Assembly (NCBI RefSeq): GCF_027594865.1
Contig: NZ_CP089391.1
Coordinates: forward strand, 7,036,501 to 7,100,500
Origin: Bradyrhizobium xenonodulans
GTDB taxonomy: Bacteria; Pseudomonadota; Alphaproteobacteria; Rhizobiales; Xanthobacteraceae
DNA: 64,000 nt
Direction: 5' to 3'
Below are positions 37,028-46,662 of this stretch, one piece after another. Below the pieces are notes generated by a model, which worked only from the letters and a program-made list of their open reading frames with translations, did not search any database and was not told the DNA's origin. The position numbers and the translations under genes are program-made. The stretch's first letter is position 1, and the number at the start of each line of letters is the position of its first letter.

Positions 37028-38185
37028 ATGGCCATCGATGGACGTTATGCGCCCACACGCCCGATTACTTGCGATAAGGGGCCGCAGGCTTCTCAGCAGG
37101 CAATTGATTTCGTGCAATGCTCTTACCTGGGCCTCGACAGCCATCCGTTGGTCGTCGCTGGAGCGATCGAAGCAATTGAGGTGCAACGGTCATCACATTG
37201 GTCCTGCGCCCGAAAGCATCTCATCTCCAATCTTCTTGAACAACTGGAAGAGACCCTCTCCGAGATGTTTTGCGTACGTGCTATACTTTCCTCCAGTCTG
37301 CTGCTCGCCAACTTAGGAGCGATCCGCATCCTTGCTTCCGGCCGGCTGACAGGCGGAAGAAAGCCGATTGTTGTGTTTGATTGCTTGTTGCACGGCTCTC
37401 TGGTCTGTTACAAGTCGATCGTCGCTGACGAAACCCGCGTGGAAACAATTGGCCACAATGACATCGGCGCTCTCGAACGATTGTGCCGCGAGAATCCCGC
37501 GGTGGTCTATGTATGTGACGATATTTACTCGCAAAGAGGACATTCGCTACTAACTGAATTGCGTCAGCTTCAGGAACGCTATGGGCTGTTTCTCCATATC
37601 AGCGACGCTCACGGCGTATCGATCTTTGGACGACAAGGCGAAGGGCTTGCTCGCTCTCAGTTTCCGGAAATGCTCGGCGATCGAACATGCATAGCGGCCT
37701 CGCTGGCCGAGGGATTCGGTGCATCTGGCGGCCTGTTGATGCTCGGAACAAGCGCACACGAGGCCTTATTTCGACAGTTCTCCACTATCGAAGGGTTTTC
37801 AGAGGCTCCCAATCTGGCCGCAGTTGGCGCGGCACTTGGGTCGTGCACAATTCACCGCTCGGAAGAACTGGGCGAGCGGCAACGGCGACTGGCCCAACGT
37901 ATCCGCCTCTTTGATGATCGCCTTGCAACCGCCGAGCAAGGCAATTCACTTCCGATTAGAACGATCACCGTTGGGGAGGAGGCCGACGCGATTGGCGCCG
38001 CCAGACGGCTTCTCGACAGCGGTTTCTGTACTTCAGTGAAGATCGTCCCAACGCTGGAGGGCGGAACGGCCGGAATTAGAGTGGCTATTTCGTCCGAGCA
38101 CCAGGCTACCGACATTGAGCGGCTGTGCAATGGCATTTTGGACGCAGTCGTCGAAACAACGGGAAAGCCCTACCCTCTGAGATGA
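37028..38185 (+). CDS. Alpha-oxoamine synthase (AONS/KBL/SPT)-like protein lacking the PLP lysine
   Basis: 385 residues with the fold-type I pattern of 8-amino-7-oxononanoate synthases: FVQCSYLGLDSHPLV, SSLLLANLGAIR, DCLLHGSLV, VYVCDDIYSQRGH, then HISDAHGVSIFGRQGEGL with the PLP-stacking D193-A-H195. Where family members have T-x-S-K-A-x-G, this protein has ASLAEGFGASGGLLML, so the Schiff-base lysine is replaced by E228. The reading frame is otherwise clean. Either it is a non-catalytic partner, as SPTLC1 is for SPTLC2, or it uses PLP differently or not at all. It precedes a CoA-ligase gene on the same strand. No good ribosome site was seen. Confidence 0.8.
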   Translation: MAIDGRYAPTRPITCDKGPQASQQAIDFVQCSYLGLDSHPLVVAGAIEAIEVQRSSHWSCARKHLISNLLEQLEETLSEMFCVRAILSSSLLLANLGAIRILASGRLTGGRKPIVVFDCLLHGSLVCYKSIVADETRVETIGHNDIGALERLCRENPAVVYVCDDIYSQRGHSLLTELRQLQERYGLFLHISDAHGVSIFGRQGEGLARSQFPEMLGDRTCIAASLAEGFGASGGLLMLGTSAHEALFRQFSTIEGFSEAPNLAAVGAALGSCTIHRSEELGERQRRLAQRIRLFDDRLATAEQGNSLPIRTITVGEEADAIGAARRLLDSGFCTSVKIVPTLEGGTAGIRVAISSEHQATDIERLCNGILDAVVETTGKPYPLR

Positions 38186-39068
38186 TCCATGTTTAGGCAT
38201 CGATGTAATTAGCTGCAGGCGACAGTAGAATGCATTCGCGGAAGAGGCCAAGATTGTGGGTTGACCAGCATTCGAGTCATTGCAAGTGAAACGGAACTAC
38301 CCACGACCGAAATACGGTTCAATCCTAGTCGAGTGGTGCCGTCCTCAAGATCTCGACGGCCGTCTCTACGCCTGGCGCAAGCCCGGTAAGGGTTCGTGCG
38401 ACCTCCTATGCCGTAAAAGCGGTTTCTCAAGCATGAGGAAATCTATCTCAAAGCTAGGCCGACTAAGAGGCCAAGGCAGGAACCACAACCTGGATCGCTT
38501 TCTACAATGGTCTCGGCTTCACCGGGCACAGCTCCCTTGGGAAGGCACGCCGAGATAACCCCGCCTGCGGTCGCGGATAGGCTATGATTGGCACTGCGGA
38601 CAATGCTCGTCGGCCACTTCTACATACACATGGCGACGACTCGGCCTTCGTTTGCGAACGCGCCTAATTACTTCAGGCTGCTAGCTCTCCTGCGAATCAG
38701 TATCGGCTACGCCAGGCGCCTCTTTAAAATAGGAAACACAATTATCTCACCAGAGTAGGTAGTTCGCCGACTTGTCTAAATGGGGTACGAACAAAAAGTA
38801 CTCTCGTTTGAAGGACGACTGATCGCCAGGACAGGCGAACCAATGAGCAGCATTGGTCAATTCTTGGGAGCGTCAAACGTGTGAGCCACCTCTCAAAAAC
38901 TGCAATAACGACGGCAATCTAATCACGAGCCGCGCATCCTAAACTAGGTGCGCGCTGCCCATATCGAGCAGTCCGCAACGGCCGCGCCCAATCGACATGG
39001 TGGCCTCAGGAAGTGTTGCCGTCGTTCCAAAGCGGGTCTTTTTCTCTCTAAGCCTCGAGGTTTTTCCC
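38186..39068. other. Spacer with a possible small IS3 orfB scrap
   Basis: About 880 bp without a supported gene. At 38480-38580 the plus strand reads TTTWIAFYNGLGFTGHSSLG, resembling the YN..RPH..LG C-terminus of IS3-type orfB transposases. The rest shows nothing recognisable and no convincing promoter for the downstream ligase gene. Confidence 0.35.
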
Positions 39069-40724
39069 ATGATAATGCGCCCAGCAAAAATGAATACAGA
39101 CTCGAAGGAGCGTGCCGCAAGTGCATTGCGTAAAGTCGAGGCGCTGGAAGCCGCTTATAAGACCATCACCATCGGTCAGTTGGTTTCAATGCGGGCAAAG
39201 ACGCACGGATCGACCATAGCAATCGATGTCTTCGAGCGCGGTGAACGCGCGACGTATATGGAGATGGACCGATCATCTAACAAATATGCGAATGCGTTGC
39301 GTGCACTCGGCGTTCGCAAAGGGGATCGCATCGGTGTGATGCTTCCCAATCGCATCGAGTATCCGATCCTGTGGTTCGCGATCGCGAAGCTTGGTGCAGT
39401 CATGGTTCCGATCAACATGCGGTACACGCGAAGGGAGATTGAGTATGTTCTCAGCGATACACAGGCCAGGTTCGCCGTTGTGGACCAAGGGGTATGGTCA
39501 GTGTTCTCGTCTATGGAGCCTTGGCCCCAAAACCTTGCCAAGGAAAGGGTAGTTCTCGCGGGACAGCCTTCCTGCAGGATATCCAATACTATCGCTGGAT
39601 TACTCGAGGGCACCGACGACTCGTTGGTCGAGGAGGATGTCGGCCCTGACGATTTGTTGAACATTCAATATACGTCCGGGACAACCGGTTTTCCCAAAGG
39701 ATGCATGTTGACCCATGACTACTGGGGCGTGTTTTCGTATCAAGGGATGTGCTGGGACGACGGGCCGTACCAAAGATATCTGTCTGCGCAGCCATTCTTC
39801 TATGTCGATCCGCCGGTGCATCTTCTGAGATCGTATCGACAGGGCGGCACGCTCTACCTAGCTCCTCAACTTAGCGCGACACGCTTCTTTTGTTGGGTCA
39901 AGCAGCATCGCATAGAGTGGTGTCAGATTCCCGAGTTGATAGCGCGCGAGGCGGAGGCCGCCAACGAAGACGGGGCGACCTGCTTGAAGCAAATCCTGAA
40001 TTGGGGCTGGAGCCCTGATACAGTGCGCCAATTCCGGAAACGATTTCGAGTGCGGACCGAGGAAGCGTACGGGATGACGGAGATCGGTTTCGCCACACGA
40101 ATGACTAACCAGCTTGACGAGTTGGCATGTTCAGGTTCGGTGGGGATACGCGCGCCATTTCGGTCGCTGCGGCTAATGAACGAGGATGGCAACTCCACTC
40201 GAATCGGCGAAGTCGGTGAACTGTGGGTAACCGGGCGCGGGATCCTCAAGGGCTATTGGAATGCCCCGGAAGCAAATGCCGCTTCGTTTGAAGGCGAATG
40301 GTTTAAGACTGGTGATCTGATGCGTCGCGATGAGCTTGGGTGTTATTGGCTCGTGGGGCGCACGAAGGACATGATCCGCCGCTCAAGTGAGAACATCGCT
40401 GCAAGAGAGGTCGAGGCGGTCATTCGCGAAATTCCCGAGATCGCGGACGTGGCCGCCGTGCCGGTTCGCGATTCGAAGCGAGGAGAGGAAGTCAAGATTT
40501 TCGTCGAACTGAGAGGAGACGTCGCGTCAGAGAGTCTAACCATAGAGCGCATTATCGATCATGCGCGCGCGCACCTTGCGGCGTTTAAGGTGCCTCGGTA
40601 CATTGCCTTTACGCAGACGCTTCCTAGAGCCATCTCCAGCAATAAAGTGCTCAAACGTGAACTGATGGCCGCCGGTGATCCACTTTCTGGGGCTTATGAC
40701 ACCAAAGAGAAGCGCTGGTTGTGA
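39069..40724 (+). CDS. AMP-dependent acyl-CoA synthetase/ligase (CaiC-like)
   Basis: 551 residues from the ATG at 39069, preceded by CGAGG at suitable spacing; the frame opens further upstream at 38997. Core motifs of the ANL superfamily: YTSGTTGFPKGCMLTHDYWG (P-loop), EAYGMTEIGFATRM, WFKTGDLMRRDELGCYWLVGR, and the hinge KDMIRRSSENIAAREVEAVI. A catalytic lysine lies near the C-terminus in SSNKVLKREL. The organisation resembles CaiC-type ligases acting on small or betaine-like carboxylates. It may activate the acyl substrate for the neighbouring AONS-like protein or for the GNATs; the substrate is unknown. Confidence 0.88.
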   Translation: MIMRPAKMNTDSKERAASALRKVEALEAAYKTITIGQLVSMRAKTHGSTIAIDVFERGERATYMEMDRSSNKYANALRALGVRKGDRIGVMLPNRIEYPILWFAIAKLGAVMVPINMRYTRREIEYVLSDTQARFAVVDQGVWSVFSSMEPWPQNLAKERVVLAGQPSCRISNTIAGLLEGTDDSLVEEDVGPDDLLNIQYTSGTTGFPKGCMLTHDYWGVFSYQGMCWDDGPYQRYLSAQPFFYVDPPVHLLRSYRQGGTLYLAPQLSATRFFCWVKQHRIEWCQIPELIAREAEAANEDGATCLKQILNWGWSPDTVRQFRKRFRVRTEEAYGMTEIGFATRMTNQLDELACSGSVGIRAPFRSLRLMNEDGNSTRIGEVGELWVTGRGILKGYWNAPEANAASFEGEWFKTGDLMRRDELGCYWLVGRTKDMIRRSSENIAAREVEAVIREIPEIADVAAVPVRDSKRGEEVKIFVELRGDVASESLTIERIIDHARAHLAAFKVPRYIAFTQTLPRAISSNKVLKRELMAAGDPLSGAYDTKEKRWL

Positions 40725-40944
40725 AACCGATTAACACGCTTGTTCTCGCACGTATGCACTCTCCACTTGCTATCGGAAGCGAGCAGGTTTGACGAGGCGT
40801 CAACTTTCCAAGACGCCCGACAACTGCCATCAAAGTAGGTAGCTGTCGATCCATAACAGAGCCGGCTCCGCAAATCTGAACAGGGCGATAAGTGGAGTTT
40901 CTGCCTGACGGCGGGCAAGATTGGCCCGCGAATCAGGAGAGACG

Positions 40945-41258
40945 ATGAGCAGACGAGCACGCCGGAACCACACCCCGGCTTTCAAGGCGAAGGTGGCGCC
41001 TGCGCCGTCAAGGGCGATCGAACTCTGGCTCAATTGGCGGAGCAGTTCGACGTGCATCCCAATCAGATCACGTCGTGGAAAGCCCAGCTTGAGGGCGGGG
41101 CCGCCGATGTGTTCGGGCCAGGGGGCGGCAGCGCCGCGGCGGCGTTACCCGCCATCGATGTGAAGTCGCAGCACGCCAAGATCGGCGAGCTGACGCTGGA
41201 GAACGATTTTTTAGAGGGCGCGCTCACCAAGGCCGGATTGCTGAGCGCAAGACGATGA
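40945..41258 (+). pseudogene. IS3 orfA (HTH), frameshifted
   Basis: Starts MSRRARRNHTPAFKAKVA, slips frame near 41000, then TLAQLAEQFDVHPNQITSWK and LTLENDFLEGALTKAGLLSARR. Overlaps orfB by 4 bp (ATGA at 41255), where a programmed frameshift would normally act. Confidence 0.8.
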
Positions 41259-41760
41259 TCGACCGTGAGCACGATCTGTCGATCACCAGGCAGGCGGAAG
41301 TTTTGAAGATCAGCCGCAGCAGCGTCTATTATCTGCCGCGTCCGGTGTCGCCCGACGACATCGCGACAATGCGACGGCTCGACCGGTTGCATCTGGAGTT
41401 CCCGTTCGCCGGTTCGCGGATGTTGAGAGGCCTGCTGGCTGCCGAGGGGTGCAAGATCGGCCGCCGGCATGTCAAAACGCTGATGCGGCGGATGGGGGTA
41501 GAGGCGCTGTACCGCCGTCCGCGCACTACCAAGCCTGAGCCTGGGCGCAAGATCTATCCGTATCTGCTACGCGGCATGGAGATCACACGCCCGAACCAGG
41601 TCTGGGCGATGGATATCACCTAACTCCCGATGGCGCGCGGCTTCGTGTACCTCGCTGTCGTGCTGGACTGGGCGACCCTCCGGGTTCCGTCGTGGCGGCT
41701 GTCGATCACGATGGAGGCGGCGTTCACCGACGTGCTTGTCAACAACGGCATTGCGATCAG
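41255..41760 (+). pseudogene. IS3 orfB (DDE transposase), nonsense mutation and 3' deletion
   Basis: MIDREHDLSITRQAEVLKIS, VYYLPRPVSPDDIATMRRLD, PFAGSRMLRGLLAAEG, RPNQVWAMDIT, then TAA at 41621 where TAY (tyrosine) is expected, followed in frame by LPMARGFVYLAVVLDWATLR. The first catalytic aspartate is present; the other two acidic residues are lost in the deleted 3' part. Confidence 0.85.
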
Positions 41761-42018
41761 CATACCGTCCTGGAGTCGCGGCCTGGCTTGCTCGCGTGGC
41801 AAGCGAAGCCCGCAAGACACAGAACAAAGCCCCCACGATCTGCGAATGCATTCATGCCCGATGGCGGAACTGGGACCTCAGGCAATTGACCGTGCGCGGC
41901 ATCGAGAAGGTCCGTGCCGTCGTGCTCTGATACGCCATCACCAACAACTGCACCGCCTCGCAAAAGCATAGATCACAGAAGCATATCCGATGACCTGACC
42001 CGCTGGCTTCGACATCAA

Positions 42019-42036
42019 AGGGGCATTAACGCCCCT
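42019..42036. terminator. Possible hairpin after the IS3 element
   Basis: AGGGGC (42019-42024) pairs with GCCCCT (42031-42036) around ATTAAC. No T-run follows on either side, so terminator function is uncertain. Confidence 0.3.
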
Positions 42037-42214
42037 CGGTCTCGAATGCCGAACTAAAAACGATTTGGCTCACAGGCGCCACGATCACACAGAACTCCGA
42101 AGATGAGATTGGTTGGGCCATCACTCATTTCCGGCCCTTCAAGGCACAGCTTAATCGTATCGTCTTGCGGTCAAGCTCGGAACGAGCGTATCGGCACCCC
42201 GATTCGATAGTCAT

Positions 42215-43000
42215 TTATCGAACCAAGTGCAAGCCGGCGTCCATGCGTACACACTCACCAGTCATATGGCTCGAAGCGGAACTCGCCAAAAAATGGACGA
42301 GGTGCGCGATGTCCATGGCACTAGAGACGATCTTCAGCGCGGCCTTCTCAGTTATCGCATCTCGGACTTCCTTGGCCCGCGCTTCGCCACATCCCTTGGC
42401 ATACCAAGACGTGTCAATATAGCCTGGACAAACTGTGTTGACGCGGATAGCGGGCGCGAGGGCTTTGGCCAGCGACAAGGTCATGACGTTCAGCGCACCC
42501 TTGCTCGCGACATACGCTAACGACGACCCATCGCCGTTTATTCCTGCGACTGAGGAGATGTTGACCACCGCGGCTGTAACGCCGCAGGCTTGGACGTTGG
42601 CTTCCAACAACGATCGTGCCGCACGAATCATTTGATATGGCCCGATGGTGTTTACCGCGTAAATCTGCTGAAAGTCATCAGCCGATAATCCCTCCAGAGT
42701 ATGATGCGGCACGTGTTTGGTGATGCCGGCGTTATTGATAAGTACATCGAGCTTTCCCCAACTAGCCGCAGCGGCAACTATCCTGTTGCAATCCTGATCA
42801 CGCGACACGTCGCCCTGCACAACCAAGACCTCAGCGGCGCCAGCATTGCGGCACGCTTCGGCGGTCGCTTCGGCATCTTTTCGGTTACTGGAATAGTTGA
42901 TCACAAGGCGGGCACCGTCCGCGGCAAGTAGACGCGCACTTGCGGCCCCAAGTCCCGACGCCGAACCCGTCACAATCGCACACAAGTCATACTCTGCCAT
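42215..43000 (-). CDS. Short-chain dehydrogenase/reductase (3-oxoacyl-ACP reductase-like)
   Basis: 261 residues from the ATG at 43000, preceded by GAGGG. Classical SDR: cofactor loop VTGSASGLGAASARLL, LDVLINNAGITKH, catalytic serine in VNISSVAGINGDGSS, tyrosine/lysine in YVASKGALNVMTLSLAKAL, then VNTVCPGYIDTSW. LVINYSS after beta-2 suggests NADP preference, as in FabG-type enzymes. It lies alone on the minus strand between IS debris. It could reduce a beta-keto intermediate in the proposed pathway. Confidence 0.88.
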   Translation of the reverse strand: MAEYDLCAIVTGSASGLGAASARLLAADGARLVINYSSNRKDAEATAEACRNAGAAEVLVVQGDVSRDQDCNRIVAAAASWGKLDVLINNAGITKHVPHHTLEGLSADDFQQIYAVNTIGPYQMIRAARSLLEANVQACGVTAAVVNISSVAGINGDGSSLAYVASKGALNVMTLSLAKALAPAIRVNTVCPGYIDTSWYAKGCGEARAKEVRDAITEKAALKIVSSAMDIAHLVHFLASSASSHMTGECVRMDAGLHLVR

Positions 43001-43015
43001 CGTTGATGCCCTCAT

Positions 43016-43465
43016 CGCGCAAGCTTTCGGTTAATTCGGCGCCCGAATAGCGGGCTCGCCATCATCATGCGCCGAAGTAACTCTCTTTGTGTATCTGTCG
43101 GCTTTTCGCTCGCTCGAAGCAAAGCTAAAGCATTGCCACGCAGCTTTGCAGCTACCGAATTAAATAGGATGTAGCACCTCAGGGTATAGGATGTACCAAT
43201 GGTGCTGTGTCGCGCCCAAACCGTTCCGATGGACCAAAACCGCCGATGAGTTGAGAGCCCGGATCGGGCTGACCTGGGACGTCGCCATTTTCCAACCCGC
43301 CACTCTGGATTACCGTCCTTGTAACGCATGCCATGACTGGGTAATGTGCTGGTACTCCGCCCGATTGCGCAGCATCGCCTGGATCTTCTCGAGGTCTCTC
43401 ATCGATTAGCCTAGGTACTTTTCCTTCACCACAGTCCTCCAGGTTCGTTCCACGACACGGGGATT
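43016..43465. other. Upstream region of the SDR gene
   Basis: No supported gene. A minus-strand frame (43012-43329) ends with a 4-bp overlap on an alternative SDR start but has no recognised family. A weak -24/-12-like string (TGGCAATGCTTTAGC on the minus strand near 43124-43138) lies inside it. Confidence 0.35.
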
Positions 43466-44330
43466 CTAGTGGCCACTGTCCCGTTGTTTGGGATACCTTC
43501 TGCCAAGTCCTGCCATAGACAAGGCGCCTACATAAGCCGGGTTCTTAAGGACATCATCGCTGCCGATAGTTGCCATGGCGGTCGCTGCGAGGCGAGTGCC
43601 AGGCCGTGGTAAGCAAAGGTCCGCATCACGTGCGCGCCCATCCACACCTTCAAGAGGTCTCGAACAGCAGCAACAGTGTGCCGGTACTTCGAGACTGGCG
43701 TCCTTGATGAGCACTTCAGAAGGATCGCGAACGAGAGGGCAAGTCGCTCCGTTCCGATTTCGCCAGGAACCGCTCGTCATCTGGTTCTTGATAATGTGCA
43801 ATTCCAACTCTGAGATCGTGCCCTTCAGGCCGAGCGGCAGGTCGGCCATTGTCGGCTCTACGACGTCCGCTTCTTCGAAGGTGGCCAGGTCATCGTCACT
43901 CTTTATGGGTATATTCCGATGCCATGACTCGAGCGCCCTGGCTGGCGGGCTCCGCAACTGAGTTGACGACAGCGAAGCGCGGTTGATCCAACAGATTTGG
44001 GGTTGCCGCATCTTAGGACAATCCATATGCGGTTCCCTTACCCGAGAGCGGGTGCTGATCAATGGGCCTACGGCTTGTGATCGCCGCGGCAGCAGTCGCC
44101 TGCGCAAGCTCGGCAACACTGTGGCCGCACACTAGAAGTGACGCCGAGCCGGCGGAAGGTGACCGAGAGTATTCAGGAGAGGTTCTCGTACCGCCATTGC
44201 GAGAGGCTCAGTCAAGCCCCCGGCGCCCTAGCCAGCATCGACCGCTGAGTCGCAGGCCGAGCACTACGCATTGTCGATCATCACGGATGCCGTGAGATCA
44301 GTCTGTGCGGGGGGCGCTCGATCCTGCGCC
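43466..44330 (-). pseudogene. Serine recombinase (large resolvase/invertase family), decayed
   Basis: Minus-strand pieces match the recombinase domain of large serine recombinases: LPLGLKGTISELELHIIKNQ (normally GLKGTMSE.ELH), LVRDPSEVLIKDASLEV, and DDVLKNPAYVGALSMAGLGRR (LKNPAYaGafvyGr). The N-terminal resolvase part is present only as scraps around 44150-44300 with stops. A relic of an integrating or inverting element. Confidence 0.7.
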
Positions 44331-44579
44331 TGGCAAGGCCCATGTGATGGCCGCCGATCGCTTTCGACGCGATGTTTCGACACCGCCGGTGCTGCCGAGG
44401 AAGGACAGACACAGACCGATGCCGGGATTTACGCCCGGCAGCGATACTCTACTACTCACGTGACTGAGCATCGCCGTGTGCATCTGGACCGCTATGCCGG
44501 CATCCTGCACGCCAACGCGGATGACGGCCCGAGCTCCTTGCAGCTGGAATCAGCGACTGACTTATCATCTGCGCTCTAG

Positions 44580-44816
44580 TCAACTCTCAAGGTTAACAAT
44601 TGAACGGATTGCATGAGCATGCCACCAATTGGTAGGCGTCAGGTTTGCCAAAAAGCTCCTCGCGGAGTTCGCGATGTCAATCGACCAGTTATTGTCGCCA
44701 GCGGTCATTAACAATGCTTTTAGCTTGTCTGCCTGGACCAACAGCGATCGGCGCCGATCGCATTTTGCGTCGAACTCGTCAATTGCATACTCGGCCGTCA
44801 AGCTAATGCTACTCAT
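44580..44816 (-). CDS. Small hypothetical protein (78 aa)
   Basis: MSSISLTAEYAIDEFDAKCD, then RRRSLLVQADKLKALLMTAGDNNWSIDIANSARSFLANL. Composition is that of a helical soluble protein and the GC pattern is lower than in the IS debris around it. No family recognised and no clear ribosome site, so coding status is uncertain. Confidence 0.4.
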   Translation of the reverse strand: MSSISLTAEYAIDEFDAKCDRRRSLLVQADKLKALLMTAGDNNWSIDIANSARSFLANLTPTNWWHAHAIRSIVNLES

Positions 44817-44926
44817 GCTTCACCGATGTCGCAAATGCCAACCGTCAAGGCGCTCTCGACCCAGAAGAGCGGCTGCTTCCCCGAACATATCTTCCGAAAC
44901 GCGCTTCAGCCCAAAGGACGACAGCC

Positions 44927-45925
44927 ATGACTACACTTTACGAGAATGGCAGATTGCCCAGTACCCTATCTTCCCGGCTGACGCTCCCCCTGATCGCCGC
45001 GCCCATGGCCGATGTCTCGGGGGTGGACCTTGTGACTACCGTCTGCCGTTCGGGAATCATCGGCGCGTTTCCCACCACCAACGCCCGATCGGTTGAGGAG
45101 CTCGATCAATGGCTAGCCCGGATTGAACATGATCTCGCAAAGTTGGACCAGCCTGTCGCGCCGCACTGCCCAACACTCATGATCCGTCACCGACGGTTCA
45201 AGGATGATCTTGCCTGTATTGTACGTCACAGGGTGGAAATTGCCATCACCAGCGTGGGATCGCCGGCTGCTGCAGTCGATGCCTTGCACGAAATCGGCTG
45301 TCTCGTGCTCGCCGATATTGCCTCGCTGCACCATGCTGAGAAAGCCATCGAAGCCGGAGCGGACGGCTTGATTTTGCTGGCCGCCGGCGCGGGAGGCCAT
45401 ACCGGGTGGGCCAATCCGTTTGCGTTTGTTCGCTCAGTCCGCGCCATATTCGATGGTCCAATTGTACTTGCCGGCGGCATCACAGATGGCATTTCACTAG
45501 CGGCAGCGCAGATGCTTGGCTGCGATCTCGCTTGCATGGGTACTCGCTTCATCGCCACCAGGGAAAGCATGGCTAGCGCCACCTATCGGCAGATGTTGCT
45601 CGAAAGCACGCTTGATGACATCATCTTAACCAGCGCATTTTGGGGACTCAATGCGAACGTGCTGCGGAGTTCAATTGTCGCGGTAGGTCTCGATCCTTCA
45701 AAACTTGACGAGTCAGTGTCCGAAAGGCATGCAATGCAAAGATGTGGCAGTATCAGGTCTGGCGAAGGTCCGCCGCGTTGGGACAATATCTGGTGTGCTG
45801 GTCATTCAGTGTCGGGGGTGCGCTCAATCATGGGTGCTGCCGACCTCGTCAAGGAAATCGCAGGAGAGTACGAGGCGGCACTGGCGAACGCCGTTTGCAC
45901 GCGTATGTGGCCAGCACAACGCTAA
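44927..45925 (+). CDS. Nitronate monooxygenase-like FMN protein (2-nitropropane dioxygenase family)
   Basis: 332 residues, start supported by AAAGGAC eight bases upstream. TIM-barrel FMN enzyme pattern: LPLIAAPMADVSGVDLVTTV, GIIGAFPTTNARS, VLADIASLHHAEKAIEAGAD, LLAAGAGGHTGWANPFAFV (154-160 is GAGGHTG) and PIVLAGGITDGISLAAAQML, MGTRFIATRES. Family members oxidise nitronates, but many act as other flavin oxidoreductases or enoyl reductases (FabK-like). In this setting it could act on a nitro or nitronate intermediate; this is a guess. Confidence 0.85.
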   Translation: MTTLYENGRLPSTLSSRLTLPLIAAPMADVSGVDLVTTVCRSGIIGAFPTTNARSVEELDQWLARIEHDLAKLDQPVAPHCPTLMIRHRRFKDDLACIVRHRVEIAITSVGSPAAAVDALHEIGCLVLADIASLHHAEKAIEAGADGLILLAAGAGGHTGWANPFAFVRSVRAIFDGPIVLAGGITDGISLAAAQMLGCDLACMGTRFIATRESMASATYRQMLLESTLDDIILTSAFWGLNANVLRSSIVAVGLDPSKLDESVSERHAMQRCGSIRSGEGPPRWDNIWCAGHSVSGVRSIMGAADLVKEIAGEYEAALANAVCTRMWPAQR

Positions 45926-46662
45926 AGTGTAAGTCCCCTCTAGGGCCTTGGGCAAACATTTCGAACGTGCATTTGGGCGCGAGATAGCCCGACTGGTGGT
46001 CGAGGTCGCATCTAGGTGGTTTAGCAGCCACGAGGTACCCTCGGGAAAACGGCGCGCCAAGTAGACGGACCCTAAAGTGATTTTCTGCGTTGCCGACGTC
46101 CGAACCGGCTCATCGCTTCTCGTTTCCTGCATCTCAGAGCGATCGACGGAGTCCGCCAATGAGGCACGTTGTTCGATGAGGGTATAGGAAGCGGATGCCT
46201 GTTCTTTTGAAGAGATCTCGGCTCTGTTCGCGTTGCACGATATAGTCGGGCTGCACCCGTCTGTGCTTACACGAATAGGCTCCAAGCCGCTAAACCTTTT
46301 TGTGCGTCTGGCGCGGGACCTGCGGAAAAATATCGATGGCGACAATGGGCACCGAACTCCGTGAGGAACGGCAATTTACAAATGGAAGAGGTTCTCAGCA
46401 TGGCTAGTCCGGCGATCGCTAAACCGAGCGGCAGACAAAGAGCAGCGCGAGGAGTGCGGCCTCCGCTGAGGCAATCTCGTTGCGCATACCTCACTCAGGG
46501 GAGCGTTTCCGTCGGGCCATGACATGGATACGGCTGCCCCCGTGGACAGCGTTCGATCGCGCAGGGAAGGCGAACATAATCCTTGCTCGGCCGCAGCGGC
46601 CCGCTGACCTCAAGTTCTTTCCAGAGGCCCTCGATCGGTAATCAGCATCGCGTTGCCTCGGC
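45926..46662. other. Spacer between convergent NMO-like and KamA-like genes
   Basis: About 740 bp. Long minus-strand frames overlap the end of the NMO-like gene but have no recognisable product. Terminators for the two convergent genes are expected but not obvious. Confidence 0.35.

Larger units (their letters stand above)
40845..41980 (+). mobile_element. IS3-family insertion sequence, degenerate
   Basis: The most complete copy of the element also seen at 32.5 and 34.5 kb. The left end is near 40850 (AGAGCCGGCTCCGCAAATC). It carries orfA and orfB with frameshift, nonsense and deletion damage. After about 41760 the sequence no longer matches orfB; 41800-41960 reads EARKTQNKAPTICECIHARW, then LRQLTVRGIEKVRAVVL, which looks like the tail of a different transposase, so this is probably a mosaic. 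Confidence 0.8.

Noticed and set aside
45824..46345. 173-codon minus-strand frame
   Set aside because: Overlaps the end of the well-supported NMO-like gene and has no recognisable features.
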